Below are positions 31,790-43,411 of a DNA stretch of 64,000 bases, piece after piece. The first letter of the stretch is position 1, and each line of letters opens with the position of its first letter. The translations under genes were made by a program, and so were the position numbers. The DNA is taken from contig CAUYUJ010022544.1 of the NCBI GenBank assembly GCA_963575745.1, positions 18,501-82,500 on the forward strand, written 5' to 3'. The stretch is from Prorocentrum cordatum. Lineage: Eukaryota; Sar; Dinophyceae; Prorocentrales; Prorocentraceae. Below the pieces are notes generated by a model, which was given only the letters and a program-made list of their open reading frames with translations, ran no database searches and had not been told where the DNA came from.

Positions 31790-33187
31790 AAAATCATGAA
31801 AGATATTCGACAAATCGTCCACCGCCCAAGTGAAAGCCATGCCCATCCCGGTCGCCCAGCTCCGCGAATGTCGCGCCGCACGCGGCGCCGGGCGCGGCCC
31901 TGGAGGAGGCCCCCACTTCAGCGCAGGCGCTGAGGAGGGAAGCGCGTGTGCAGTGCGGGCGCGGTCGCAAGAAGCCATCGCAAGAGGCCCAACCCTGAGC
32001 ACCCGCACGCGGGGCACACCTGAGGGGAAGCCCGGAGCACCTGGAGCGCATCAGCTTCTGAGCGGCCGCGGGAAGTCACCGCGCAGCGCGCGGATCGAAG
32101 AAACCCGGGGCACCCTGGCGAAAGGCACTTGGTTTCTTGACGCGCGCCTCCACTGTATGGAACGACAAGCGGGCCCCCTGCCGATGCAACGCTGGAGGGC
32201 ACCGAGCGGGGGCTCCCGGATAGCCGCAACGCCTGCGTCGGGGGGCCGGGGGCTGGCGGGGCCAGGGACAGGCCGCGCCCAGGAAGACGGGGCGGCTCCT
32301 CGGAAGGGCGCCCGCCTTCTCGAAGCTCGTGCTCCGCACGCCCTCGCAGAGCTGGAGGGCCTTCTGATCCAGGTCGCCCTCTGCGACTCTTCCGAGCTTG
32401 TGGGCGGGGGAGGGGAGACAGAAGGAGGGACCCCCGAATCCAGTGCGTATGATAATGCGCGGCTCAAACTGCGAATCGGAGACGGTAGGCGAAGATCGAA
32501 TGATGTGATTCAGGCTTCGCCAATGCAGATACAACGAGTGGATGGTGGACTGCTGCAGCAATCCCAAGCGGCGGAACATCGTGGTGCACGCCATCTTGGG
32601 ACCCATTGGCCCATCGGCCGTAAATCTCCATGAGGTGCTGCAGAACACCAGTGGCCCCCCTGAGGACATCGTGGAACAACGCTGGCAGGCCACTGCGCAC
32701 CAACACCCACATGGCCGATTCCAGAAACCCTGAACCTGAGACCGTTGTCATCTCTTGGGGGCGTAGCTTTTACTTCCGCCGCCTTCCGCCGGCCTTCCGC
32801 CGACTCCGCTGGCGGAGGCGGCCTCGTTGTACTTCCGCCGCCTTCCGCTGCCCTTCCGCCGCCTCCCGCCGAGGAAAAGATGGCAACTCCTTCGACCCTC
32901 GAAGGCGAGGCCTTCGAGAGGCCGGCCCTGGACAGGGCGGCCGGCGTCCGTGTAGCCGAGACGCGGCGCAGGGGCGAGAGAGGACGTCCGGGCGCGCGCG
33001 CGGCTCTGCGGCCGCGGCGTCGCCGGGGCTCTCCCAGATGCCCGCGGCGTGGTAGACCATCTTCCAGCCGTCGCCCGTGGACTGACCCCGGAGTGGGCGG
33101 CGGCGGCGGCGACGGGGCCGCGCCCCCTGGCCTCCCATGCGCTACCCACAAGGCGTTCGCCAGGAGGGAGCCAGAGCGAGTAGGGAG
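31790..33187. other. Unassigned; possible minus-strand exon at 32464-32751
   Basis: A minus-strand frame at 32751-32464 (MTTVSGSGFLESAMWVLV...FHDVLRGATGVLQHLMEIYGRW) has a protein-like composition and could be an exon. No family or splice partners were identified. At 32773-32875 CTTCCGCCGCCTTCCGC words form a degenerate tandem. The rest is GC-rich spacer. Confidence 0.3.
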
Positions 33188-33468
33188 CAACTCCTCCTCC
33201 TCCTCCTCCTCCTCCTCCTCCTCCTCCTCCTCCTCCTCCTCCTCCTCCTCCTCCTCCTCCTCCTCCTCCTCCCCCTCCTCTCCTCCCCTCCTCCTCCTCC
33301 TCCTCCTCCTCCTCCTCCTCCTCCTCCTCCTCCTCCTCCTCCTCCTCCTCTCCTCCTCCTCCTCCTCCTCCTCCTCCTCTCCTCCTTCCTCCTCCTCCTC
33401 CTCCTCCTCCTCCTCCTCCTCCTCCTCCTCCTCCTCCTCCTCCTCCTCCTCCTCCTCCTCTCCTCCTC
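33188..33468 (+). repeat. (TCC)n array, about 280 bp
   Basis: Almost pure TCC with five TCTCC/TTCC slips. It is the longest pure microsatellite of this class in the window. Open frames through it encode poly-Ser, poly-Leu or poly-Pro and are not genes. Confidence 0.95.
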
Positions 33469-33724
33469 CCCCGTCTCCGCATCCGTCTCCTCCTGCGGCT
33501 GCACTCCCCTCGCCCAGGTCGGCACGCCCCTCGCACGTCTGGTGCCCCACATCGAATGCCGTCCCCCGCCCGCGGGCGTCTCCTGCCACTCACACGTCTC
33601 GCGCATCCCCACCCTGCTGAGTTGTTTCGGCTAGCGCGCAGCACGCACGCACATCATCCAAGGAACTGGTCCGCGCGCGGATGGGACGGCGACAAAGATG
33701 AGCACTGCTTTTTAGGGGGGGGTC

Positions 33725-34211
33725 CCGCCCCTCACACGCCTCGTACCCCACGGGAAGTTCCAACTACGTTCTCAGTGGTTCGCAGGGCGTCCCCGCGCCC
33801 ACTTCGGCACACATCCCTCAAGCACTTCGCGCATCCATCAGGAGCTCCACGTCGGGCCTCGTTGGATGTGTTCGCATGCCGCTCCCCGCCCATTTCGGCA
33901 CGCCCCTCACTCGGATCGTGCCCCCACAGGATGCTCCACCTACCGCGGCTATGGCATCAGTGGGTGCGTCCGCATGGCGTCCCCGCGCCCATTTAGGCAC
34001 ACACGCACAAGCACACAAACACAAACACTGACAAGCACACACCAACAAACAAACAAACAAACAAACAAACAGACAGGCAAACAAACAAATAAACAAACAA
34101 ACAAACAAACAAACAAGCAAACACAAAACACGTAACATTCTCTCGATCTCTCCCATCCCTCTCACACACACACACACACCACGCACAGACAAAACACACG
34201 CACGCACGCAG

Positions 34212-34254
<43 letters not shown>

Positions 34255-34422
34255 CACACACACAGCCACACACACACACACATACACATACACACACACG
34301 CACACACACACACACAAACCCGCACGCACACGCACACGCACACGCACACGCACACGCACACGCACACGCACGCGCACACGCACACGCACGCGCACACGCA
34401 CACGCACACGCACACGCACACG

Positions 34423-34457
<35 letters not shown>

Positions 34458-34790
34458 GCAGACACACACACACACACACACACAACACACACATGGTGTC
34501 CCCGCGCCCATGCCGGCTCACGCTTGAGGGTGCTCCACCTATGGCACTGTTGAGTGGGCCATCATTGCGCTCCCCAACAAAATTCAGCACACCCTCACAA
34601 TGTTCGTGCCCCATGGGTACGGCACCTGTTGTGGCGCATGCACAGCGTCCCCTGTCTACTCTAGCACGCCCTCACACGTTTTGCCCCGGCAAGCAGCTCC
34701 AAGCACGGCATCAGTGAGGGAGCCCGCATAGCGTCCCCCTGCCAATTCAGGCACCTCCTGACACTTTTCGCGCCCTTCAGGGAGTTCAGC
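33725..34790 (+). repeat. Degenerate ~100-bp repeats around GCGTCCCCGCGCCCATTT
   Basis: Related units begin at about 33788, 33886, 33976, 34496, 34648 and 34731, each with (G)CGTCCCCG(CG)CCCA-TT-GGCAC followed by CCCTCAC and GTGCCCC. The AAAC/CACG/CA microsatellites sit inside one of these units. Confidence 0.6.
34014..34489 (+). repeat. Compound microsatellite (AAAC)n, (CACG)n, (CA)n
   Basis: Three consecutive tracts: AAAC/AAAT repeats to about 34135, CGCACGCA repeats around 34197-34253, then alternating CACACA and CACACG to 34489. Open frames across it encode Val-Cys or Thr-Lys-Gln strings and are not genes. Confidence 0.95.
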
Positions 34791-37544
34791 ATGCCTCTGT
34801 GCCCTTGCTCCGCAGCCGAACATCCACACTGCCCTGCAGCACGCAATCAATGAAGTCAGGGCCACACACTGCGCTACACGAAGCTGCATGGGGTTGGATC
34901 CTTCGAAAAGCTCACTTGTGCGATATCCCCTCCCCCTCTACTAAGGAAATTCATCATTCCTGCCAGGATCCGCTCAACAAATTTCCTGGTGACCTTCCCC
35001 GGCAACATTCTCACTGGTTTTGCGAGCCGCGAGCGGCCGCGACCAGCAAGGGGGCCACCCGAGTGTCAACATTGGAGATGCGAGGACAAGCATGCACGGC
35101 ATATGTCAGGACGACCATCGCTGTATTTGCAAGCGCTCGGCGGCTATGTGCCCAAGCACCCCCAGGTCTGGTTGCTGCTCCTGCGCCGTAACCACAAGCA
35201 CCCCAATTATCTTCCACACCAAGCAATACTGTCAACTCCACAAAAGGACCTTCAAATAATACTATCCATACCACCCCTACTCCTACCCCCAGCGGAATAA
35301 CTACAGACCAAGGGCGCCGAGGGGAGCTAGCAAAGATGATTTGGGAATGTGCCTGGTTATCCCACCTTGAGCCTGTTGCCCCTTGGCGTCAGTCATCCCA
35401 ATTCTTACGAGCTGCCCCCTGGAGCTTCAGCCACACAGCGTGTGATTCCTGTGGGTACCTGCAAACCGAGCTCCAGCGCAGGCGCGCGAAGTGCATATCT
35501 CGTGGCGGGGTCAGTGTGCAGAGACGTCGGATGGTCTGTGCGACGGGAGACCGAGTGGGCATTCTGGGAACAGAACAAGCGCTCCGTTGCCATGTGGCCG
35601 AGGCTGAGAAGCCGGGATGCGTACGCCAGCGTTGACATCCTCGGGGGTCCACATCTACTTCCGTCTGCCTTCCACCAGCATCCTCCAGGGGCGAGATGCC
35701 AACACCTGAATCCCTCGACGGCGACCTGTATGCTTGTGAATTCGCAAAAAAACACGAGTATCAATCGATTGGTTCCCTTGCGGAGCAATCCAGTCTGGCT
35801 TGCCGCGAGTGCCCCGGGCGCGCGAGGCCCCAGCTGCAGCAAGGCAGAGGCCCGTGCGCCGCCGATTCAAGGCGCCTCTGGGGGTAGCACCTCGACTGTG
35901 GGCGCCGCTGCCGCACGGGTGGGGGCGTGGGCGGGCCCAGGCCTCTGGGCGTCTTCCCGCGGTCACGGTCGCTGAGAAGACGTGTTCAGGCACAGGGGCC
36001 ACCAGGTAACGGCCCGCGACTGGTCTCTTCTTTCTGGACCAGACATGCCCTGGGGCCGGGGTCCAGAGGTTCAGGGGGCCCGCGCGGTAAACGGACCGAT
36101 GGCGACGGCGGAGGCCGGAGGAGTCGGCGGCGACTTGCGATCGCCATCATCCCCAGCCCCTCTCGAGGCCTCGAACTGGTTGGCCGCCACCACCTCGGCA
36201 CGGCCCGCGTCGAGGCGCTCGACGCAGACGAGCCTGGCGGAGTCGCCGCGGAAGTCGATAGCGGGCCTGCCCCCTCTGGGCACCCGAGGAGGAGTCTGGA
36301 GAGAGGGCCAGGCGGCCACGTTGCAGTCTTCCCTGACCCAGCTCGCCCAGAGGGCTCTCACTGCTTGCATCATCTCACCTGCCACCGTGCCGCACGGAGT
36401 GGAGCGCGCACAGGTCCCTCAGAGTCCCCGGTTGTGGAACACTGCACGTGCTCTTTGAGGGGCCTGGGCCGCCGAACTCTGGGTGCTTCTGGGCGCCCGC
36501 GGGATTTGTTCGATGTTCTTTTCAAAAGCCCGAGGAGCACGGCTTGGAACCCAAGCTTCCACGATGCTCCAAAGGGGAACAAGGGCCATCTTGGAGCCCT
36601 CTTGGAAGTATCTTGGGTTGTCTTGGGGGCCGTGGGGGTCGTCCCGAGAAGCAAAAACACCTCCCAGCTTTTCCTTCAACATGTTCGGCTGAAGGCGCCG
36701 AAGACAGCCCAAGCCTCGCATGCTTCCACAACCACCCCATCGCCATCCTCCTTCTGCCCCTTTCCGTCGTCCACCAGTATCCTCCTTCTTCTCCACTTCC
36801 TCCTCTGCCTCCCTCCTCCTCTTCCACCTCTAAATCCTCTCGGTCTTTGGCGCACCACGTCCCGCTCCGTAACACGTGGCGCAAAACAAGGGGTGACTCC
36901 GATGCAGCGGAAAGGACTTCCCGAACGAAACCTTGGAGCCGCGGGCAACCCAGCTCTTCAGAAGGCTCAGGGATATGCTAGCTCCTCTCAGCAAGGAGCC
37001 TGACCTTCTTGTTGCCGAACGCCCGGCATAAACTGCACCAGATTATGCCTCCATCCCCGCACCTGAGTCGATGCATGGGATGTGCGAGCCGAGCAGCTCA
37101 GGGGAGGCCTGAACATGGAAACGCACAGATGGCGCCTCGAGACCAGTCTCTGGCGCCGCATCTCATGCAGGCGGATCTCTTGCCCACCTCGATTATCCGA
37201 TGCCCGTTTGGCTCAGGCACCAGCTCGAGAACTTTGGGAGGATTGAGCCTCGGCCGAGGCCCCATAGACACGGGCCAAAAGCAGGGCCCGACCCCGAACC
37301 TGGAGGTCCTTGGCCTTGAGCTCATTCATTCATTCAGGCTGGACCAAGTGCTGCTGTGCTCCTAGCTTGGCCACACGGTCGGTTCGCGATTCCCTCGCCA
37401 GGCCCACCAGGCCGCGCCTTGGGCGCTAGCGTTGGCCCGAAACTGGTGACTTCGAATATTGACAACTGTGACCTCAGCTGTGAGATCTGAAGCCTTGGTA
37501 AGAAGAGCTGCCCCCACAGCTCGGCATACGCTACATTATCTAAA
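34791..37544. other. Unassigned region, no gene supported
   Basis: Plus-strand frames at 35336-35635, 35349-35975 and 35927-37003 are open but show no motifs and overlap minus-strand frames of similar length. A fragment of the CTTGGGGCC-word repeat appears at 36575-36650. If a gene exists here its exons are too short or too diverged for me to see. Confidence 0.35.
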
Positions 37545-38340
37545 TCCCACCAGCCCTTTAGGACGTAGGTGGTTTAGGGAGGTTCCTCTTCCAACCCTCT
37601 TCTTCCCCTGCGGGGAGGGGTTTACCCCTTCCCCCTACCCCCTCCCCTGGTCCTGGATGGGGCCGGTCGCGGGTAGTTCGAGCGCCCAAAACGGCCTCGG
37701 CGAGGAAGCCAGAATCATTGGTTTGAATATGGTTTTGGCCCCATTTTGGCCTTTTGGGGGGGGGCAGCGCTAATTGGCACCCCCCTCTTCTTTGATCGAT
37801 CTCCTCCCAGATCGCCCCAAGAGGAGCCCAGGAGGCCCCAAGAGGTCCCAAGATGGCCCCAAGAGGCCCCCAAGAGGCCAGCAAGAAGCCCCTCAAGAGA
37901 ACCCCAAGCGGCCCCAAGAGGCCCCCCCGAGGCGCCCAAGACACCCAAGAGCCCCCCAGGACCGCCAAGAGACCCCCAAGACGAGAGATACCCCAAGAGG
38001 CTCCGAGAGGCATCGACGAGAACACTGGCCCTTTTGCTTGCCCTCCTTCTCCTGCTCCTCCCTCCTCCTCCTCCTCATCCTCCTCATTCTCCTTTTTCAT
38101 CCTCCTCCTCCTCCTCCTCCTCCTCATCATCATCATCATCAACATCATCATCATCATCATCATCATCATCTTCTTCTTCATCATCATCATCACCATCATC
38201 ATCAGCATCATCATCAGCAGCATCATCAGCATCAGCATCATCATCATCATCAGCATCATCATCAGAGTCATCATCATCCTCATCACCGCCACCACCACCA
38301 CCATCATCATCATACTCTTCATCAACATCAGCATTATCAG

Positions 38341-38393
<53 letters not shown>

Positions 38394-38560
38394 GATTCAT
38401 CCTCCTTCTCCCCGCTCCCTCATCCATCCATCCAGCCTCCTCCTCCCTCCTTCGTACGGTTCGGCCGTCCCCCTCTTTGCTCCCGTACTTTCCTGATCAC
38501 ATCAACTCGCCTGGACATCGCTTCTGGATGGGATGGTGGGGATACTTTTTTGATCGCAAC
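37545..38560 (+). repeat. ~680-bp element, copy 3, expanded by a microsatellite
   Basis: Starts TCCCACCAGCCCTTTAGGACG-AGGTGGTTTAGGG and contains the same blocks as copy 2 (GCGCCCAAAACGGCCTCGGCGAGG, then CCCCAAGAGGCC words at 37806-38020). It ends CATCGCTTCTGGATGGGATGGTGGGGA near 38542. A TCC/TCA array of about 300 bp occupies what should be its right part. Confidence 0.6.
38096..38396 (+). repeat. (TCC)n to (TCA)n compound array
   Basis: CTCCTCCTCC passes into CATCATCATC with CAG, CTT and ACC interruptions. It lies within element copy 3. Confidence 0.9.
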
Positions 38561-39060
38561 CGCAAACGGACAGCCGCGCGGCGTCGTGAAGTCGTGCGAA
38601 GAGCGTCTGTCGGTGCAGGAGCACAACGCAACTGTCGCCAGGCTGGTGGGGATATTTTGTTTGGTCGCGGCCGCGAGACGACGGTCAGGCGGCAAGAGCA
38701 GCAAAGTCGGGGACGCGAGCTAAGCTTATTAGCTACAGCAGGCACAGGCCGGCCGGTCCACTCACACAGCAGCCGCGAAGCTGAAAGGGGGAGCTGACGG
38801 CGGACGGCATCACTGGTGGGGATACTTTTTTTGGTCGGCGGCTCCGAGGCAACGGACAAGGAGCGGAAGCGGCGTCCGGGTCACGGTACGGGGCTACTTG
38901 CATGACAATTGCCGCCAGCCGGGGTCGGCAGACAGACTCGCAGTTGCACGTGCACAGAACAAAATGAACTAAATTCCCAGGGCAAACGCACTTAGGCGCC
39001 GCAGCCCGAACCAGAATGGGCAGGCTACTGGTGGGGATACTTTTTTGATTCGCGGCCCGC
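38528..39060 (+). repeat. Four dispersed copies of CTGGTGGGGATACTTTTTT-GATCGC
   Basis: Copies at about 38531-38556, 38645-38672, 38813-38840 and 39029-39055. The first is the right end of element copy 3, so the later copies may be truncated ends of further insertions. Confidence 0.6.
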
Positions 39061-39544
39061 AAGGAGAAGTCCAGAGGGCGGCATGACCGATGCTGGGGCA
39101 CAGCGACGGATAATTGGCGCGACACCGCGCAGAGTGCACCTGCAGATAATTTAGAGAGAGGCGGCCACGGGTCAACCCGCAGGCGGGGGCAAACCGAAGC
39201 CCTGCCGAAAGCACGCGGACCCCAAAAGTCGCTGAGCGCGTGCCAGCAGAAGAGGGCAACCGCGACTGAGCAGGTGGAACCAGGCCGGACCCGCAGGTGG
39301 AGTACCGACCGGCAGCCTGAGGAGGGGGAGGCAGGGAGGCGCGAGAAGAGAAAGAGCGCAACCTAAGGGGAAGCGTGGCGGATCCACTCACTTGACACCC
39401 AGCGCGTGAGCGTCAGCGTAAACGCCGGCCACACACAAGCCACCGAGGGGGGTCAGGCCAGTGAGCATACTTCACGAACTGGCAGGTGACGCAAGAGGAA
39501 AGGCCTTCAGCCAGCGCCTCTGCATCACGGCCCGCACCCCCGAA

Positions 39545-40120
39545 CAAAGCCTGGGTGGGGTTATTTCAGCCGACCGCAGGCGAGGGCGCCCACGGGGGCC
39601 GCGGGTACCATAGCGGCGTGGTGCCTCGGCTCCCAGGAGGCGCAAACTGTGGCCAGAGCCACCAGCTAGCTGAGACGGCAAGGCGGTGCCTTCGGCCGTC
39701 GACCCTGTCCGTCGCGGGCCGGCAAAGCGGCCAAAACCGTGGGTGAGCATACGTCGGCCGACCGCGCGGGCTACGCACCCAGGTGCATGTGGGTCAACAG
39801 TGGTAGTCGCTCCAGAGAGCGACGACATGGAAGCCACTGCGCATTGCTGGACTCCAAAGGATGGGGCACTTGAGTGGGCCGCGGCCAGCGTCCGATGCGT
39901 CCCGGCCCGCACACGGCACGGGCAAAGTGACTGGGTCAAGCGTGTCGGGAAGCGGTGGGGAAACGCCTTCAGCGAGTCTGCTCGGTGCTCCACGGGCCGT
40001 CAATGCGGCCAAAACCGACGGTGGGATTATTTCGGCCGACCGTGCGGGCTAAAGGCCCACGAGTACGTGGGCGTCTATCGCGGTAGTGGGGGGTGTACCT
40101 TAACCCCAGGAGGTAACACC
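39545..40120 (+). repeat. Three diverged ~105-bp repeats with TCGGCCGACCG
   Basis: Segments near 39545, 39720 and 40000 share GGCCAAAACCG (last two), (TTATTTC)GGCCGACCG-GCGGGC and a CCACG...GTGGG...TAGCGG tail. Function unknown. Confidence 0.5.
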
Positions 40121-40283
40121 AGACTGCCCCCGCGGCCCGCCGCTGCGGTGAAACACGCCCTGCCGCTGGCTGTGCCGACAGGTGTGGCCGCTTAGTGGGA
40201 ACCCAGCGGCCATGGGGCCCGCCGCGACTGGTCTTGCCGGTGCGCGGGGGGCCCTGCGATAGCCGCCCCCCTCGGGCTCTGTG

Positions 40284-40445
40284 CTGTGGCGACGAGGAAG
40301 GGGGGTTAGCAGCCGATAGCCGCTGGTCTTGAGGGTAGAAGCAGCGGCGACGAGGAAGGGGGGAAGCAGCCGATAGCCGCTGGACAACGGAAAGGAAGTG
40401 GCGACGAGGAACGGGGAGATGCAGCCGATTGCCGCGGGACTTGAA
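40284..40445 (+). repeat. Minisatellite with GCAGCCGATAGCCGCTGG core, left array
   Basis: Core copies at 40309-40326, 40366-40383 and, varied, 40421-40438, a period of 57 and 55 bp. Each is preceded by GGCGACGAGGAAGGGGGG. The same core and spacing recur at 63537-63904, on the far side of the large coding block and in the same orientation. Confidence 0.8.
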
Positions 40446-40565
40446 AGCGAAACAAGAGGCGGGGGAGAGCGGCCGGAGCCGCAAGGCCAAGTCCGAAGTG
40501 GGAGCGCCCCAGGGGGGGGGACGAGCCCACGGTATACGGGCGCGGCTAGCCTTCCGTGAAGGGGG

Positions 40566-41150
40566 TCACACGTTGTCCCGGGAGCCCAAGGCTGCGCGCC
40601 TTGGGGGCTCTGGGCTGCGTCGGCCCTGCCCTGGGCAGGGGGCCCCTGTCAGGCCAGTTGCCGGGCTACCAGCGTGCGAGTCCCCTTCCTCGCTGTCGCT
40701 TGTCAGCGTATTGCTCGTCACTTTTCGGGGCGGTCCTCTTTTCCCTGCTTCCCCACGCAGCGCCTCTCCATGAACTCTCCTGGCAGTCCCACCCTTCCCA
40801 GCGCGGCCTTGGGCGCCATGGGGCTCCAGAGCTGGATGCCCCCGACCAGGTGGTCTCCCTGTAGTCGGTGTACGCTGGCGGGACGGCTGCGTCAGCTCTG
40901 GGCTTGCTCCACGGGCACTGCTGCACAGCCCCGATGTGTGTGCTGGAGGACGGGGTCTGTTCGCAATGGCTTGTCCTGTCGGGTGGGGCCGGAGGGGGGG
41001 GTACTGTCCTGCTGCTGTCGGCCCAAGGGTATGGTGGCCCTCGCTATCTTGCCCCTTGGGTGCGTTGGTCCTTGCGCTGCGCTGTAGTAGGCTACGATAC
41101 TTATCAGTGACCTTTTGCCATTCCACCCGGAGCTGGTGGTCCCTTACCAT
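40566..41150 (-). CDS. Giant block ORF, last (disordered)
   Basis: About 195 residues, rich in Pro, Gly, Arg and Ser. It opens with RVEWQKVTDKYRSLLQRS, a short foldable helix, then is disordered to the stop at 40566-40568. Not recognised. It is the 3'-most coding piece before the left minisatellite. Confidence 0.35.
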   Translation of the reverse strand: MVRDHQLRVEWQKVTDKYRSLLQRSARTNAPKGQDSEGHHTLGPTAAGQYPPLRPHPTGQAIANRPRPPAHTSGLCSSARGASPELTQPSRQRTPTTGRPPGRGHPALEPHGAQGRAGKGGTARRVHGEALRGEAGKRGPPRKVTSNTLTSDSEEGDSHAGSPATGLTGAPCPGQGRRSPEPPRRAALGSRDNV

Positions 41151-41192
41151 CTTGTAGGCGTCGTAGCCCGCTGCTTCCCACGCCCGCAGAAA

Positions 41193-41765
41193 TTATTCGC
41201 AAAGCTCCGGTGTGTTCCTCTTGGAGTCCGAGTGGATGCGGACCCAAGGCAGACCTTGCAGGCTGCCTGCCCTGCGGACCCAAGCTGTCCACGCCCCGTC
41301 GAATGCGCCTCCGAGCGTCTTCTGCAGTCTGATGACCTTCTCTCGGGCTGGCTCGTCCCTCTGGATGTCGGCCTCGTCGATGGACCTCATGTACATGGGA
41401 AGCCCTCCCAGGGGGTCGTCTTGATGTGGAGGTGGGAGTGGATCGGCCTGTGGGCGAGGCCGTCTCTCTGGGCCTCTGTCCTGCCCGGGGCTGGGCGCCG
41501 GGCGGGTCTCGCGCGCTGACGCTGCGAGCTCAGGGATAGACTCCCGACGGCAGTCTGGCTTGCTCCCTGCCCCTCTTAGTTTCCTGTTGTCACTGACTTC
41601 TTCCATGTCCTCCCGGGAGCGGGCCGTTGCGTACGGCGCCCAGGTGGCCGCTTCCTCCTTCGCAGGGGGGTCTGTCCACAGCACTGTCCGCCTGTGGGAA
41701 CCATCTCTGTCGCTGGGGCCGTCGGATTCGGTTTCCTCGGCCTGCTGCGGGGGGCTGCCGACCAT
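41193..41765 (-). CDS. Giant block ORF, unknown
   Basis: Charged, low-complexity N-terminal half (Asp/Arg/Pro-rich). The last 60 residues look foldable: GGLPMYMRSIDEADIQRD, then EKVIRLQKTLGGAFDGAWTAWV. No family recognised. Confidence 0.35.
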   Translation of the reverse strand: MVGSPPQQAEETESDGPSDRDGSHRRTVLWTDPPAKEEAATWAPYATARSREDMEEVSDNRKLRGAGSKPDCRRESIPELAASARETRPAPSPGQDRGPERRPRPQADPLPPPHQDDPLGGLPMYMRSIDEADIQRDEPAREKVIRLQKTLGGAFDGAWTAWVRRAGSLQGLPWVRIHSDSKRNTPELCE

Positions 41766-41793
41766 GGAGACGGCCCTGTCTGGTGGATTGTCC

Positions 41794-42546
41794 TCATCCC
41801 AGTCTACCTCGAGTGGGTTGTCGCCAATACCGCGGGAGTCCCTGCCAGGGGATGGTTCCTCCGTTTATCTCCTTGCTCGCTTTTGTGGCTCCTGGGGGCT
41901 GCTGGCGGAAGTCATCGCCAGGGGCGCGGCCGTCCGAGGCTGGTGGGCGCGTTTGCCAGACAGCGGCGGGGGAGCGGTCTCCCGTGTCGTTGCTGCTCCC
42001 GGCGTTGCGTTCGCCAGCGAGGAACTCCAGCGTTCCCCCTGCGAGATCGTCCTTCCTCAGGGATAAGAAGCGGTGCAGCGTGTCCAACGGCTGCCGTCGG
42101 GGGTCTTGTCCTCTTTGGCTATTGAGCGCGTCGGAGAAGGAGCGCCAGGCCTCCTGGAACTTCTCATTCCTCCCAACCAGCTGCGCGATGGCATTGGCTG
42201 CGGCAGCTCTCTGTCCGCCCCGCGGGATGCGTGGGGGATCTCTATTCTTGGGGATCTGGTCCCCGTAAATGGAGTGCTGGAAGCGCAGCAGCTGGTTGTG
42301 TGACCATTCCGATTCATCGCTGTCTTCACCCACTTTGTCCCCATTCCTTTCCCCACCGAAAGTCGACCACCGGATGTAGACCTCGTGGTTCCATTCCAGC
42401 AGAAACTTCACAAGTTTGCGGACTGGGCTGCACGACTGCCCCCCTTCCAGGCGGAGGGTCGTGTGCGTGGGTAGCTGGGGGGCGCTGGGTGGTGGGAGCG
42501 CGGGCAGAGCGCACCAGAATGTAGCACTGTCATTGGGGATCCTCAC
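41794..42546 (-). CDS. Giant block ORF, unknown
   Basis: About 250 residues. The middle has a plausible helical domain (LVKFLLEWNHEVYIRW; NQLLRFQHSIYGDQIPKN; ANAIAQLVGRNEKFQEAWRS). The C-terminus is Pro/Gly/Arg-rich. No motifs known to me. Confidence 0.4.
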   Translation of the reverse strand: MRIPNDSATFWCALPALPPPSAPQLPTHTTLRLEGGQSCSPVRKLVKFLLEWNHEVYIRWSTFGGERNGDKVGEDSDESEWSHNQLLRFQHSIYGDQIPKNRDPPRIPRGGQRAAAANAIAQLVGRNEKFQEAWRSFSDALNSQRGQDPRRQPLDTLHRFLSLRKDDLAGGTLEFLAGERNAGSSNDTGDRSPAAVWQTRPPASDGRAPGDDFRQQPPGATKASKEINGGTIPWQGLPRYWRQPTRGRLG

Positions 42547-43400
42547 TGCCCGTGATCCGAGCCCGGGGGGGGGGGGCGCCTGCGGTGGAGCCCTCGTTTG
42601 TAGCTGTGCTGGCAGGAGAGAGGTGTGCAGTCATGTCGTAGGTGTCCCAATCCTCAGCGCCTTCACTAGTCGCCGCCGTGACGGGGCTGGGGGGGCATAT
42701 CTCGTTCGAGCATGAGTCCAGCACTTTGTTGAGTGTGCTGGGTGCGATGTCCCAGATGTGCACCAGGCATCTCCTGCAGGCCCAGCTGGCGTTCCATTGT
42801 CTTTTGGTCCACAGCGATGGCATTGCTTCCCACTCTGGGAGGCCTGTGCGGTAAAAGTATTCGGCGCATTCTTCAGGGCGCCAAATGAAGCACCCCAGGG
42901 CGGGTGTGCCTGCCGGCCATTCGAGACCTGGGGAGCGCGGGGGACAAAAGTCGCACTTGGCCGAGAAGCATTTGCCACGGTGCGCCTCTGCACCGAACCT
43001 GCCGTCTGACAGCCTTTGCGGTGGCAGCGTGGTGCCTACGTAGGTGGGGCGGTAGTGGCGCGGCGTACGAAGTAGGAGTCCCTTGAGGGAGACCGAGGCT
43101 GCTGCGTCCTTCGGTTCCTGCAACCCCAGTGGGAGCCTGTCCAAGGATGGGAGGGTTCTTGCCCTCTTCTGCTCCCGGTTGTCCAGTAGCCTGCGCTTGT
43201 GCTCCTGCAGTAACCATTGCATGGACTTCTTGCTGATGCGCTCCAAGGGGTCAGGCTCGGGGAGGGAAATGCCTTTCTTCTCCAATGAGGCAACCCAACA
43301 GCGTTCGCAGAGCCATCTGCAGTTTTCCCCCTTCGTGTGCGCCTGCAGGCGGTTCTGGGCGAGTAGCTCACGGGTGTAGTCGTCCTCCCAGGTGCCTGCA
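42530..43400 (-). CDS. Giant block Cys-rich ORF
   Basis: The frame is open upstream of the first usable start to about 43400, where it reads ENCRWLCERCWV. Further Cys pairs follow: CFSAKCDFC, CFIWRPEECAEYF, WACRRCLVH and CSNEICPP. These spacings suggest two or three zinc-binding modules, perhaps a divergent zinc finger for RNA or DNA. No established family was recognised. Confidence 0.45.
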
Positions 43401-43411
43401 GAACCGTGGAG

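Noticed and set aside
30349-31933. Long plus-strand reading frames (280-500 codons)
   Set aside because: They translate the 98-bp tandem array and the MITE-like element; no domain or composition supports a protein.
32745-33644. Open frames on both strands encoding poly-Ser, poly-Leu, poly-Pro, poly-Glu or poly-Gly
   Set aside because: Products of the TCC array, which lacks stops in all frames.
33818-34614. Frames encoding Val-Cys repeats
   Set aside because: Translation of the CA/CACG microsatellite.
37746-38797. Plus-strand poly-His/poly-Ser/poly-Ile and minus-strand poly-Met frames
   Set aside because: Translation of the TCA array within repeat element copy 3.
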